Shown piece after piece: positions 1 through 8,305 of a stretch of DNA of 64,000 nt (position 1 is its first letter; each line of letters starts with the position of its first letter). The stretch is from positions 9,312-73,311 of the forward strand of contig NZ_BAAALT010000279.1 of assembly GCF_039528515.1 (NCBI RefSeq), in the 5' to 3' direction. Source of the stretch: Luedemannella flava. GTDB lineage: Bacteria; Actinomycetota; Actinomycetes; Mycobacteriales; Micromonosporaceae. The translations under genes were made by a program, and so were the position numbers. Below the pieces are notes generated by a model. That model was given only the letters and a program-made list of their open reading frames with translations. It did not search any database and had not been told where the DNA came from.

Positions 1-131
1 ACGAGACGACCGTCGAGCCCGCGTACGGCGCGGGTCTTTTCGACGTGGACCCCGACCAGGGGTCGATCAGTCAGGACCCGGGCGTCGCCGTCACCGGCAT
101 CGACGCCATGAGCGAAGACTGGGGGTTCTGA
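1..131 (+). CDS. C-terminal end of an unknown protein (partial)
   Basis: The window opens inside a reading frame (first full codon at position 3) that ends with TGA at 129-131. The visible 42 residues form an acidic, glycine-rich tail ending in EDWGF. Only the next gene's ATG at 133 follows, so the two are probably co-transcribed. No domain can be recognised from this fragment. Confidence 0.6.
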   Translation, partial: ETTVEPAYGAGLFDVDPDQGSISQDPGVAVTGIDAMSEDWGF

Positions 132-132
132 C

Positions 133-1125
133 ATGGGTACGGCGGCAGGGATGGTCGCGGCGATGCGCGCGCTGCTCGGCACCAGGGAGAGCCCGCCCGG
201 CTCGAACCACAACTTCATCACCACCTGGTACGGCTTTGACGGCGCGTGGTGCGACATGACGGTCAGCTACGCCGCGAACCAGTCGGGCAACCTGGCGGCC
301 TGCATGGGCAAGTTCGCCTGGACCGTCGCGCACGCGCAGGCGTTCAAGAACGCCGGCCGCTGGCACTACGGCCTCGGCGGCATCCGCTCCGGCGACATCG
401 TCTTCTTCGACTGGTCCGGCGGCGGCTCCATCAGCGGCATCGACCACGTCGGCGTCGTGGAGGCCGTGAACAGCGACGGCTCCATCACCACCATCGAGGG
501 CAACACCTCCGACATGTGCCTGCGCCGCCGGCGCAAGGCCTGCGTCGTCGGCTACGGCCGGCCCGCCTACAACGGCGCCGCGCCGCTGCCCTCCTCCGAC
601 GGCATGCTGCGCCGCGGCTCCACCGGCACCGCGGTGAGGACCCTGCAGACGAACCTCAACAAGGTGATGAAGTCGGGCCTCACGGTCGACGGCCAGTTCG
701 GCCCGGCCACCGAGACGGCGCTCAAGGCGTTCCAGACGAGGTACAAGCTCGAGGTCGACGGCATCTACGGCCCGAAGACGGCCGCCATGATGAAGGCGGC
801 CCTCGCCGGCGGGAGTGCCCCCATCCCGCCGCGGCCCCGCCCACCGACGGGCACCCTCAAGGTCGACGGCCAGTTCGGCCCGCTGACGTGCGCGGCCCTG
901 CAGCGGTCCCTCAACAGCCACGGTGCCTCCCTCGCCGTGGACGGGGCCATGGGCCCCAACACCCGCAGAGCCCTGCAGAAGTACCTCGGGGTCTCGCAGG
1001 ACGGCATCATCGGCCCGAACACCATCAGGGCGCTACAGCGCAAGGTGGGCGCGACGGCCGACGGCATCTGGGGCTCGGGCACCACGACCAAGCTCCAGCA
1101 GAAGCTCAACGCCGGCACGTTCTGA
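133..1125 (+). CDS. CHAP-type peptidoglycan hydrolase with three peptidoglycan-binding repeats
   Basis: A 330-residue protein. Residues about 10-150 look like a CHAP (NlpC/P60-like) amidase domain, with candidate catalytic Cys40 (GAWCD) and His105 (GIDHVGVVE). The stretch GDIVFFDW before the His is typical of the fold. After a short Pro-rich linker come peptidoglycan_binding_1 repeats around residues 157-220, 240-283 and 285-326, each with the VDGxFGP/DGIxGPxT signature. The predicted role is cleavage of peptide bonds in cell-wall peptidoglycan while anchored by the repeats. No signal peptide is visible at the N-terminus, so export would need a holin, lysis or another route, as for phage endolysins. 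The start lies just after the upstream stop at 129-131. Domain calls are confident; the biological role (autolysin or phage-derived endolysin) is open. Confidence 0.85.
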   Translation: MGTAAGMVAAMRALLGTRESPPGSNHNFITTWYGFDGAWCDMTVSYAANQSGNLAACMGKFAWTVAHAQAFKNAGRWHYGLGGIRSGDIVFFDWSGGGSISGIDHVGVVEAVNSDGSITTIEGNTSDMCLRRRRKACVVGYGRPAYNGAAPLPSSDGMLRRGSTGTAVRTLQTNLNKVMKSGLTVDGQFGPATETALKAFQTRYKLEVDGIYGPKTAAMMKAALAGGSAPIPPRPRPPTGTLKVDGQFGPLTCAALQRSLNSHGASLAVDGAMGPNTRRALQKYLGVSQDGIIGPNTIRALQRKVGATADGIWGSGTTTKLQQKLNAGTF

Positions 1126-1134
1126 CGCGGGCGA

Positions 1135-1170
1135 CCGGATGGGTCGGCGTCCCCCCGCCGGCCCATCCGG
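1135..1170 (+). terminator. Hairpin after the hydrolase gene
   Basis: CCGGATGGG at 1135-1143 pairs with CCCATCCGG at 1162-1170, ten bases after the stop of the hydrolase. There is no T run, as is usual for actinomycete terminators. The rest of the 1126-1323 gap holds only a possible promoter for the next gene. Confidence 0.5.
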
Positions 1171-1323
1171 GCTCACGCCCCGGTCAGCTCCGGCGACGCT
1201 GCGTGCCGGTGGCGGAAGTCGAGCGGCTCGGCGTCGCCGGCGTAGCCCCGGGGATCGTCGAAGCTGTGGGGCCGGCGGGCGTAGGTTTCCGGTTCGGTAC
1301 GCCCACGTGGACTGCACTAGGGT

Positions 1324-2682
1324 GTGCCCGTGACTGCAGTGGCGGGGGAGACGCCCGGGTATGTGGGCCGGCGGCGCGGTCGCAGCGGCCTGCTGATGTC
1401 GTTCGTGGACGCCGGGGCCGTCGTGGCCGGCGCCGCGCGGCTGTGGTGGCGACACTGGCCCGTCCTGTTCGGCATCTACCTGCTCGGCCAGGCGGCCTCG
1501 GCGTGGCTGGTGCACCTCGCCGTGATCACGGCCCGCTGGAACGGCACCGCCGGCTACCTGGTCTATCTGTTGTCGCCGGTCGTTTTCATGATCAGTCTGG
1601 CGCTCATGCTGCTGGCGGTGCGGCGGTCACTGCCGCGGCTGGCCACGACCGGCCGGGCCACGGCACGCGACCTGGTGGGACACCTGACGAGCGTGCTCGT
1701 GCCGTTCCTGGCGATCTACACGAGTCTCGGCATGGCGCGCGACGAGTCGACCAACTACTACTACAAGGTGTTCGAGGACGAGGTCCTCGCCAACCCGGCC
1801 AGCATCACCGACCCCGGGTCGGTCGACATCATGCGCCACCTGCCGTTCACCGTCCGGTCCACGCTGGTGGCGGCGGTGCTCATCGTGTTCGTCCTGCGTT
1901 GGCTGCTGCCGAAGTGGCAGCTGTTCCGCGGCTGGATCCTCTTCAGCCTGGTGATGGGCTATCTCGAACTGCTCTGGCTCAGCCAGCTCTCCCAGGAGTG
2001 GGGCCCGGACAACGCGTGGTTGCACGAACGCGTGGCCGCCAAGTGGCTGGCGGACGCCTGGGCGGGCGCCGCGAACGGGCTGGGGCCGCTGCGCGACGTC
2101 GTCCTGTGGGTCGGCGACCAGCTCGGGAAGGCCGACGTGGTGCTGATCGCGCCGCTGGCCTGGCTCCTGCTGGGTGCCGTGGTCTACCGCCGGGAGGTGA
2201 ACGTCTCGCTGGAGGTGGACGACAACAAGCCGCCGCCGCTGTGGCTGGACGAACTGCCCCGCCCGATGCGCTGGCTGGGCACGGGTATCCACCTCGACCT
2301 GCGCAACAGGTTCGGCCCGCTGGTCAACGGCGTGCGGATCATGGGACGCATCGGCCTGGTCACCACGCTGTTCTTCTGCCTGCTGTTCACCGCCGCGATG
2401 GCGTTGTCACAGGTGGCGTGGGAGGTGGAGCGCCTCATCATCGGGCCGAACGATGTCGGCACGCGGTGGATGCCGCTGTCCTACCCGCTCAGCACGATCA
2501 ACAGCGCGATCTCGACGGTCGCCGTGATCTGCCTGATCGCGGCCGCCATCGACCGCATCCTGCTCATCGGCAACCGCGGCATCGTGGCCGAACCCGGCGC
2601 CCCGGCCGACCCCGGGCCGGTGGCGGCGGCGTCCGCGCCCGTCCCGGCGCCGACTCAGTCGGGTGCGGTCAGCCACAGGTAG
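1324..2682 (+). CDS. Polytopic membrane protein, function unknown
   Basis: A protein of about 450 residues with roughly eight hydrophobic segments (for example FGIYLLGQAASAWLV, PVVFMISLALMLLAV, TLVAAVLIVFVLRWLL and VICLIAAAIDRILLI). The cytoplasmic tail is rich in Ala and Pro. Two in-frame GTG starts (1324 and 1330) are possible. No transporter or enzyme motif was recognised. The last 28 bases overlap the 3' end of the convergent gene at 2655-3530, so the two stops interlock. Confidence 0.7.
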   Translation: MPVTAVAGETPGYVGRRRGRSGLLMSFVDAGAVVAGAARLWWRHWPVLFGIYLLGQAASAWLVHLAVITARWNGTAGYLVYLLSPVVFMISLALMLLAVRRSLPRLATTGRATARDLVGHLTSVLVPFLAIYTSLGMARDESTNYYYKVFEDEVLANPASITDPGSVDIMRHLPFTVRSTLVAAVLIVFVLRWLLPKWQLFRGWILFSLVMGYLELLWLSQLSQEWGPDNAWLHERVAAKWLADAWAGAANGLGPLRDVVLWVGDQLGKADVVLIAPLAWLLLGAVVYRREVNVSLEVDDNKPPPLWLDELPRPMRWLGTGIHLDLRNRFGPLVNGVRIMGRIGLVTTLFFCLLFTAAMALSQVAWEVERLIIGPNDVGTRWMPLSYPLSTINSAISTVAVICLIAAAIDRILLIGNRGIVAEPGAPADPGPVAAASAPVPAPTQSGAVSHR

Positions 2683-3530
2683 CGGGGCAGTTCGGTGCCC
2701 ACCGTCACCCGCAGGCCCTGCGGCAGCGCCGACGTGGCGAAGGTCGCGACGACCGTGAAGGGTCCGGTCTTCGGCGCGTCGAACGGGCGCAGGCAGCTCG
2801 CCCGGTCGACGTCGACCCCGTTGAGCTCCTGCGGGCTCGCCGAGAACACGCGGCCGCGGGCGTCCGCCACGGAGAAGTCGCATCCCTCCAGGTCGGCGTC
2901 CTCGGTCACGTCGACCTCGACCGTGGCCTGCCAGATCTGCATGGTGACAGGCGGCGTGTACGGCCGTCCCTCGTACGTTGTGAGTGCCGGGGCACGCTTC
3001 AGCGAGATGAGCCGGATGCGCCCACCGCCGAAGGACGCCCACTGTCCGCCGGCGACGTGGACCCGCTCGTTCGGCTTGGTGTTGTGCCACTTCCGGTACA
3101 ACTCGGGCAGTTCGGGGCCGAGCGCCGTGACGAGGAGCGGCACGATGACGAGTAGGCCCCACCAGTTGCGCCGCCACCAGCCCGGCCCGGTGCTGGGCGG
3201 CGGCGCGGGCTGCCCCTGCGCCTGGGCAGCCAGGAAGCCGGGCGGCAGCACGAAGGCCGGCGGCGGGTCGGCGGGCGGCTGCCCGACGTGGGCCGGCGGA
3301 GCCGGGGCGTAGCCGGGCGGCGGCACGGTGTAGCCCGGGTAGCCGGGCGCACCGTGGGGGCCCGGCTGGGGCGGGTATCCCGGGTGGGTCGGGTAACCGG
3401 GCTGGGGATACCCGGGTGGCGGGGCGTGGCCGGGTCGGGGCGGATACGCGTACGGCTGCTGCGGGGCGGGATAGTCCGGTGGCGCCTGGTAGCCCGGCTG
3501 GCCGGGGTGCGGCTGCTGGGGCGCACTCAT
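2655..3530 (-). CDS. Proline-rich membrane-anchored extracytoplasmic protein
   Basis: A 291-residue protein. Residues 1-125 are a low-complexity Pro/Gly/Tyr region with many PGYP-like repeats, probably cytoplasmic and disordered. One transmembrane segment follows (about 140-157, WWGLLVIVPLLVTALGP). The C-terminal domain of about 130 residues is beta-rich and contains two Cys (GCDF and ASCLR) that could form a disulfide outside the membrane. The ATG at 3528-3530 overlaps the stop of the upstream gene by four bases (ATGA). It is the last gene of a three-gene operon whose members share a 'TM plus secreted beta domain' plan. Function is unknown. Confidence 0.75.
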   Translation of the reverse strand: MSAPQQPHPGQPGYQAPPDYPAPQQPYAYPPRPGHAPPPGYPQPGYPTHPGYPPQPGPHGAPGYPGYTVPPPGYAPAPPAHVGQPPADPPPAFVLPPGFLAAQAQGQPAPPPSTGPGWWRRNWWGLLVIVPLLVTALGPELPELYRKWHNTKPNERVHVAGGQWASFGGGRIRLISLKRAPALTTYEGRPYTPPVTMQIWQATVEVDVTEDADLEGCDFSVADARGRVFSASPQELNGVDVDRASCLRPFDAPKTGPFTVVATFATSALPQGLRVTVGTELPRYLWLTAPD

Positions 3531-4129
3531 CCGAGCACCTTCGTCGGGGTCAGGGTGGCCTTCTTGTCGGCCGCCCAGCCGGTCACCGTCGCGGCGTCGA
3601 CGGGGTCGAGCTTGAACGCGAGGATGTCCTCCATCCGGCGCTCGAACATGTTCTTCGCGAGCAGGACGGTCAGGCCGCCGCTCGGCGCGGCCCGGGGCAC
3701 CTCGAAGGCGATCTCGCCCTCGACCCGGATGCCCGGCTGGAGGGTCCGACCTCCGCGAAGGTCCTGCTTCACCCGTTCGCTGGCCCAGTACACCCGCCCG
3801 GCCGCGTCGCGCAGTCCGGCGAAGCCGATGGCGACGGGCTCGTCCCGGCTGGCGGCGCGGACGGTCACGATGACCCAGACCCCGGTGCTGACGTGCGGGT
3901 TGCCGCCGCGCGGATCGATGATGGCGCCCGCGCCGCGCACCGACATCACGCCCGCGGTGAACGTGCGGGCGAGCGCCATGCTGCCCACCTCGGCACTGAC
4001 CTCGTAGGGCCGCTCCCGGTCGCTCGCGGCGTTGTTGAACACCATGACGCGGTGGCCGACGTTGACCACCAGCAGCAGCGCGACGGCCCCCGCCAGCCAC
4101 GACCCGACCCGCCCCAGCGTGCCTCTCAT
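3527..4129 (-). CDS. Membrane-anchored secreted protein, middle gene of the three-gene operon
   Basis: A 200-residue protein with an N-terminal transmembrane anchor (SWLAGAVALLLVVNVGHRV, about residues 10-28). The extracytoplasmic domain of about 165 residues contains the phrase GVWVIVTVRAASRDEPVAIGF. That phrase recalls DUF4352-like immunoglobulin-type domains, but the resemblance is weak. Both ends overlap neighbours by ATGA, indicating translational coupling. Together with the flanking genes it may form a heteromeric envelope complex. That is an inference from synteny only. Confidence 0.75.
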   Translation of the reverse strand: MRGTLGRVGSWLAGAVALLLVVNVGHRVMVFNNAASDRERPYEVSAEVGSMALARTFTAGVMSVRGAGAIIDPRGGNPHVSTGVWVIVTVRAASRDEPVAIGFAGLRDAAGRVYWASERVKQDLRGGRTLQPGIRVEGEIAFEVPRAAPSGGLTVLLAKNMFERRMEDILAFKLDPVDAATVTGWAADKKATLTPTKVLG

Positions 4130-4827
4130 GTGTTGCGCCGGTCGAGGACGGGGACGGTGACGATGGCCCGGTCCTCCTCGTCGAGCCACTCCATGGACTC
4201 GTTGAAGGTGTTCATCCGGTAGGTCCTGCCGGTGACGAGCACGTCGACCTCGGTCGGCACGGCTGCCTTCGAGTCCTGCTCCCAACCGATGACGAGCTCC
4301 TCGGGCATGCCGGGGTGCGCCGCGTAGAAGACGGTCAGGTCGCTGCGGACCAGGACGCTGTCGGCGTCGTTGCGCAGCATGCCGTCCATGTCCGGGACGC
4401 CCGCCACGCCGCGCAGGTGGATCGCCGTGGCCGCGTCGTTGCGGCTCTCGTCGGCCGTGACCTCGACGGTGGCCAGGATGATGACCCACCGGTTGGCCTT
4501 GTTCGTCGCGTACAGCGGCGGTTGGTCCTTGAGCAGGCGCGCGCCGGTGATCGTGATTTTGTACGGACCGGCGTCGTACACCTGGTTCACCGCGAGGCGC
4601 TCGAGGCCGCGATCGGGGTGGACGTCGACGGCCTTCTTCATCCCTCCGAAGGGGACGGTCGCCAGGACGGCCAGCGCTCCCAGACCCGCGATCACCCGTT
4701 GCAGCGAGAACAGGTCGCGCAGCCCACCGTACGGCCCGACGCCGTAGACCGCGTCGTCGCCCTGCCCCCGGCCGATGCTGCTCGACACGAGCCGGGAGTC
4801 TACGAGACGCACCTGGAAGGTCGCCAT
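4126..4827 (-). CDS. Membrane-anchored secreted protein, first gene of the three-gene operon
   Basis: A 233-residue protein. A cytoplasmic N-terminus of about 45 residues precedes a TM segment (VIAGLGALAVLATVPFGGM). The exported domain again holds an 'NRWVIILATVEVTADE' strand pair, as in the gene that follows, so the two are probably distant paralogs. The stop overlaps the next ATG (ATGA). Upstream, 75 bases separate it from the divergent helicase-nuclease operon and must hold both promoters. Function is unknown. Confidence 0.75.
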   Translation of the reverse strand: MATFQVRLVDSRLVSSSIGRGQGDDAVYGVGPYGGLRDLFSLQRVIAGLGALAVLATVPFGGMKKAVDVHPDRGLERLAVNQVYDAGPYKITITGARLLKDQPPLYATNKANRWVIILATVEVTADESRNDAATAIHLRGVAGVPDMDGMLRNDADSVLVRSDLTVFYAAHPGMPEELVIGWEQDSKAAVPTEVDVLVTGRTYRMNTFNESMEWLDEEDRAIVTVPVLDRRNT

Positions 4828-4902
4828 CCGACCATCGCGTTCGGATAACGGCCGGCGTGGCGGTGATTACTGGAAAAGAGTGGAGATGTTAGGGTCCCGC
4901 GC

Positions 4903-5718
4903 GTGGAGGGGGTCGCCGAGGAGCTGGAGCGCCGCATCGACAAGCTGCGTGCGGCCGTTCGTCAGGCGATCATGGCGGGCGACCGGACCGCGGCGGCGGG
5001 CCTGCGGCGCGAGCTGCGCGAGGCCGAGCGGGCCTGGGACGAGGCGGTCGCCGGGCTCGCCCAGCAGGTCGTGCCGGCGCCGCGCGGTGCGGGCGCCCTG
5101 CTGCCCGTCCGCGAGCAGGTGCACCACGCGCTGACCCTGCTCTCCGTCCCGGCCGCGCCCCGGTTGATCGGCGAGGTGCACCGGGCGTTCTTCGCCGGCG
5201 ACATCGTGGGCGCGCGCCTGACCAGCCTGCGTCGGGACGAGGAGCGCTCGTTCCGGCTCGCGCCGTACTCCCGTCCGTACTATCTGTGTGCCGTGCTCAG
5301 CGCCGACGTGCTCGCGCCGGCCCGCGGCCTGCTGGCGGTGTCGACCTGGCCGCTGGAGCGGCGGATCGTCGGGCCGCTCAGCCCCCGCGTCGACTTCCTG
5401 ACCTGCGCCATCCGCGTGGCCGAGCACGTCGAGCGGCTGCCCGAGGCCGGCACGTCGGCGAGCCGGCTGCTGTGGCGCTTCGCCGCTAACATCCCGGGCC
5501 TGGGGATGGATCCCGGTGGCGCGGCGACGGCGGCGGCCGTCGCGGCGGCCCGCGCCGAGCTGGCGATCCACGCCGAGGCCGACCGCAGCCACCGCGCGGC
5601 GGGCGCCGCCCGCGCGACCGAACAGCTCGACGACGCCGGGAGGTTCTTCGGGACCCCACGGCAACGCGCCAACCTTCCCCGTACGGCGAGATCCGACCCC
5701 CGCGAAGGAGCATCATGA
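4903..5718 (+). CDS. Coiled-coil and winged-helix-like protein, first gene of the helicase-nuclease operon
   Basis: A 271-residue protein from a GTG start. Residues 1-45 form a charged heptad-like coiled coil (LERRIDKLRAAVRQAI...LRRELREAERAWDEAV). Residues about 70-150 resemble a winged helix: helices around VHHALTLL, APRLIGEVHRAFF and ARLTSLRRDEERSF, then a YSRPYYLC strand. The C-terminus is Ala-rich. A plausible role is a DNA-binding or regulatory subunit, but no family was firmly recognised. The stop overlaps the next ATG (5715-5718), the first of three such junctions in this operon. Codon bias is like that of its neighbours, giving no sign of recent transfer. Confidence 0.75.
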   Translation: MEGVAEELERRIDKLRAAVRQAIMAGDRTAAAGLRRELREAERAWDEAVAGLAQQVVPAPRGAGALLPVREQVHHALTLLSVPAAPRLIGEVHRAFFAGDIVGARLTSLRRDEERSFRLAPYSRPYYLCAVLSADVLAPARGLLAVSTWPLERRIVGPLSPRVDFLTCAIRVAEHVERLPEAGTSASRLLWRFAANIPGLGMDPGGAATAAAVAAARAELAIHAEADRSHRAAGAARATEQLDDAGRFFGTPRQRANLPRTARSDPREGAS

Positions 5719-6821
5719 GCGACCTTGATGCCCGACTGGCGCGGTTGCGTGGCAGCGCGCAGCCGAAGCGGCACACCGCGCGCACCATCGCCGCGATGAC
5801 CGCCAATCCCGGCTGCTCGCGCCGGGCCGTGCTGGACGCGGCCGGCGTGGACAAGGGGCGCCTCGCGACCCAGGTCGGCTTCCCGGCCCGGTTCGGCCAG
5901 TCGCGCTTCGCGATCACCCGCGGCAACGCGTTCGAGGCCCAGATCAAGGCCGACGGCTGCGCCGAGCTGCTCAGCCTGCTCCGCGAGAAGCTCGACCTGC
6001 CGCTGTCCGAGGTCGGCTACCAGGACCTGGAGAGCCTCGGGAACGAGAGCAACGCCGACCGGCACGCCCGCGCGCGGGAGGCCATCACCAACGCGGCCAC
6101 CGAGGCCGGCACCCTGTTCGACCACCCGCTGCTGCGCATGGAGGTCGGCGGCCGGGCCGTCTACCTCGAGCCGGACCTCATCGCGTTCCGGCTGGCGGGC
6201 CGGTTCCACGTCGTCGAGATCAAGTCGTTCCCGGTGATCGACGGGCAGGCCGACCCCGCCAAGGTCGCCGCCGCCGCGATCCAGTCCGCCGTGTACGTGC
6301 TGGCCATGCGCACCATGCTGGAGGAGCAGGGCCTCGACCCGGCGACGGTGTCGCACGACATCGTGCTGGTGTGTCCGAAGGACTTCGCCAACTCGCCCGC
6401 CGTCACCCTCGTCGACGTGCGCAAACAGCTCACCGTCCTGCGCCGGCAGCTGTCCCGGATGGCGCGGATCGAAGAGCTGCTCGACCTGCTGCCGGACGAC
6501 CTGACCGTCGACCCGCGCCCCGACGCCGACGGCGTGCCCACCGCGACGCCCGAGGAGCTGGGCGCGGCGCTGCACCGGGTGGACGCCCGCTACGCGCCCG
6601 AATGCCTGTCCCACTGCGAGATCGCGTACTTCTGCCGGCACGAGGCGCGCGGCGAGACGTCCGCCCTCGGCCGGGCCGTCCGCGAGGACCTGGGCGGGAT
6701 CGAGTCGATCGACACGGCGCTCGCCCTGGCCCGGGAGACCCGGCGGCCGACGCCCGAACAGGAGGAGTCCGCCGCTCTGCTCCGCGCCGCCGCCCGCCTG
6801 CGCGCCGAGGTTTCAGCGTGA
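5715..6821 (+). CDS. Cas4/AddB/Dna2-like Fe-S PD-(D/E)XK nuclease
   Basis: A 368-residue protein with the full motif set of RecB-family Fe-S nucleases. The single N-terminal Cys is Cys34. The motif I-like RGNAFE carries Glu74. Motif II is EPDLI with Asp154, and motif III is VVEIK (Glu168, Lys170). The QSAVY motif has Gln190 and Tyr194. A C-terminal cluster Cys297-x3-Cys301-x5-Cys307 (CLSHCEIAYFC) completes the four ligands. In Cas4, AddB and Dna2 these ligands hold a [4Fe-4S] cluster that clamps the nuclease fold. Predicted activity is metal-dependent single-strand DNA cleavage. It sits two genes before an SF1B helicase in a coupled operon, so the pair resembles a Dna2 split into subunits. 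No cas1 or cas2 lies nearby, which argues against a CRISPR role. Confidence 0.85.
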   Translation: MSDLDARLARLRGSAQPKRHTARTIAAMTANPGCSRRAVLDAAGVDKGRLATQVGFPARFGQSRFAITRGNAFEAQIKADGCAELLSLLREKLDLPLSEVGYQDLESLGNESNADRHARAREAITNAATEAGTLFDHPLLRMEVGGRAVYLEPDLIAFRLAGRFHVVEIKSFPVIDGQADPAKVAAAAIQSAVYVLAMRTMLEEQGLDPATVSHDIVLVCPKDFANSPAVTLVDVRKQLTVLRRQLSRMARIEELLDLLPDDLTVDPRPDADGVPTATPEELGAALHRVDARYAPECLSHCEIAYFCRHEARGETSALGRAVREDLGGIESIDTALALARETRRPTPEQEESAALLRAAARLRAEVSA

Positions 6822-8305
6822 CGACGCTGACTTCTCTGGCGCGGGCGATCGCGGCCGAGCGGGGGACGGCGCAGCGCATCACCACGGTGCGGCACGTGCA
6901 CATCCACGAGCGGCCGCTGGTGCTCGTGCCGTTGACGCTCGCCGGCGAGGCGAACGCCCCGCTGGCCGCCATGGTCGGCACCGCGCGTGACGACGCGCGC
7001 CTGCTCGTCGTCGCCCAGCCGCGCAACCGCGACCAGCGGTTCGGCTTCGCCGCCGACCTGGCCGAGATCGTCCTCGACTACGTCGCCCTGTTCACCACGC
7101 AGGTCGAGCTGGTGGCGACCAACCGGGGCCGCGAGTCGCGCGCCCGGTACGCCGACGGGCCGCAGCTGATCGTGCCCAACCCGGCCGGGGCGGCGTTCGT
7201 GCGGATGTTCGGCCGGTCCACGCGGTTCCGCAAGACCGACGGGCAGTGGGCGGTGCCCATGACCGTACCCGTGCTCGGTCGGTGGTTGACCCACTTCGCC
7301 GAGCGTTACGACCATCCCGGGTCGGCCGCGCTGGTGGCGCTGACCAGCGCGCTGACCGCGCACTGGGCGACCGGGCAGTCCGCGCTCGAGGACGCGAACC
7401 TGGCCGCCCTCATGGGCTGGCTCGACCCGCCGGCGGGGATGACGGGCGCCGAGGCGGGCGAGGCGGCGGAGGACCCGCTGGCCTTCCCGCCGGCCGGTCC
7501 GGTGACCGACCCGACGTTCGACAACGAGGTGCTCGCCCCGCTCATCGACGCCTACACCGACAACCCGGGCGAGCCGGCGTTGGCCCGGCTGGTCGCGGCC
7601 GTGCGCGGGCAGATCGAGCCGACGTGGGACCTCGTCTGGCGGGGCGTCGAGCTGCTGCGCGCCCTGCCGCCGGGGGAGCGGGTGGCGGTGCGCTGGGGCG
7701 CGGACCGCGACGCGTACTCGTCGATGGTTCTGGGTCTGGCCGACGGGCGGCCGCCGCAGCCGAAGCGCGACGGCGCCGTCGCCGCCGCCGGGCGCCTCAA
7801 CCGGATGGAGCGCGACCAGGCTACCTACGACGTGCAGCGGGCGTTCGACGACCCGCTGGTGCTCGCGGAGTACCGGCTGAGTGGGGAGGCGTTCGCCGGC
7901 GTGGTCACCGCCGCGCAGCCCGACCGGGTCGACACGAGCGGGCGGCGACGGGTGCTGCGCCCGCACGTCACGGTGCTCACCCAGGACCCGGTGCGGTTCA
8001 CGCCGGGCATGGAGCTGACCTCGCCGGCCCGGCCGAGCCAGAAGGCCACCGTCGTGTCGGTGCACGCCGGCGCCGCGGACAAGGCCGAGGTGGTGCTGGA
8101 GCTGGCCGGCGGCATGGGCAGCTCGCTGCAGGCGCCGCCCGGCTCGGTGCCCGAGGTGGGCGAGCGGGTCTGCTACACGGCGTTCGGCGACGCGTACCAG
8201 CAGACGCCCGACTTCCCCGCGCGGGAGGACACGCCGTGGACGCACGGCGGCCCGCCGCGCGACTACGTGCCCACGGACGGCGACGCGGCGGAGGACTGGT
8301 CATGA
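6818..8305 (+). CDS. Unrecognised 495-residue subunit between nuclease and helicase
   Basis: It starts at the GTG overlapping the upstream stop (GTGA at 6818-6821) and ends in an ATGA overlap with the helicase gene. I recognise no domain. The N-terminal half is mixed alpha/beta (HERPLVLVPLTLAG, ARLLVVAQPRNRDQRFGFAADL), followed by an acidic linker around residues 200-235. The last 120 residues are strand-rich (RVLRPHVTVLTQDPVRFTPGMEL, ATVVSVHAGAADKAEVVLEL) and could be a beta-barrel. One inference is that it supplies in trans the barrel/stalk (1B-like) part that Upf1 and Dna2 helicases carry inside their own chain, since the helicase here is short. It might also load or tether the nuclease. 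Confidence 0.8.
   Translation: MTTLTSLARAIAAERGTAQRITTVRHVHIHERPLVLVPLTLAGEANAPLAAMVGTARDDARLLVVAQPRNRDQRFGFAADLAEIVLDYVALFTTQVELVATNRGRESRARYADGPQLIVPNPAGAAFVRMFGRSTRFRKTDGQWAVPMTVPVLGRWLTHFAERYDHPGSAALVALTSALTAHWATGQSALEDANLAALMGWLDPPAGMTGAEAGEAAEDPLAFPPAGPVTDPTFDNEVLAPLIDAYTDNPGEPALARLVAAVRGQIEPTWDLVWRGVELLRALPPGERVAVRWGADRDAYSSMVLGLADGRPPQPKRDGAVAAAGRLNRMERDQATYDVQRAFDDPLVLAEYRLSGEAFAGVVTAAQPDRVDTSGRRRVLRPHVTVLTQDPVRFTPGMELTSPARPSQKATVVSVHAGAADKAEVVLELAGGMGSSLQAPPGSVPEVGERVCYTAFGDAYQQTPDFPAREDTPWTHGGPPRDYVPTDGDAAEDWS

Noticed and set aside
246..3155. 969-codon plus-strand open frame
   Set aside because: It is Arg/Gly-rich and crosses four better-supported genes in other frames; it is a high-GC shadow.
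5715..6821. CRISPR-associated Cas4
   Set aside because: The motifs fit Cas4-like nucleases in general, but no cas1, cas2 or repeat array is present and the partner is an SF1B helicase.
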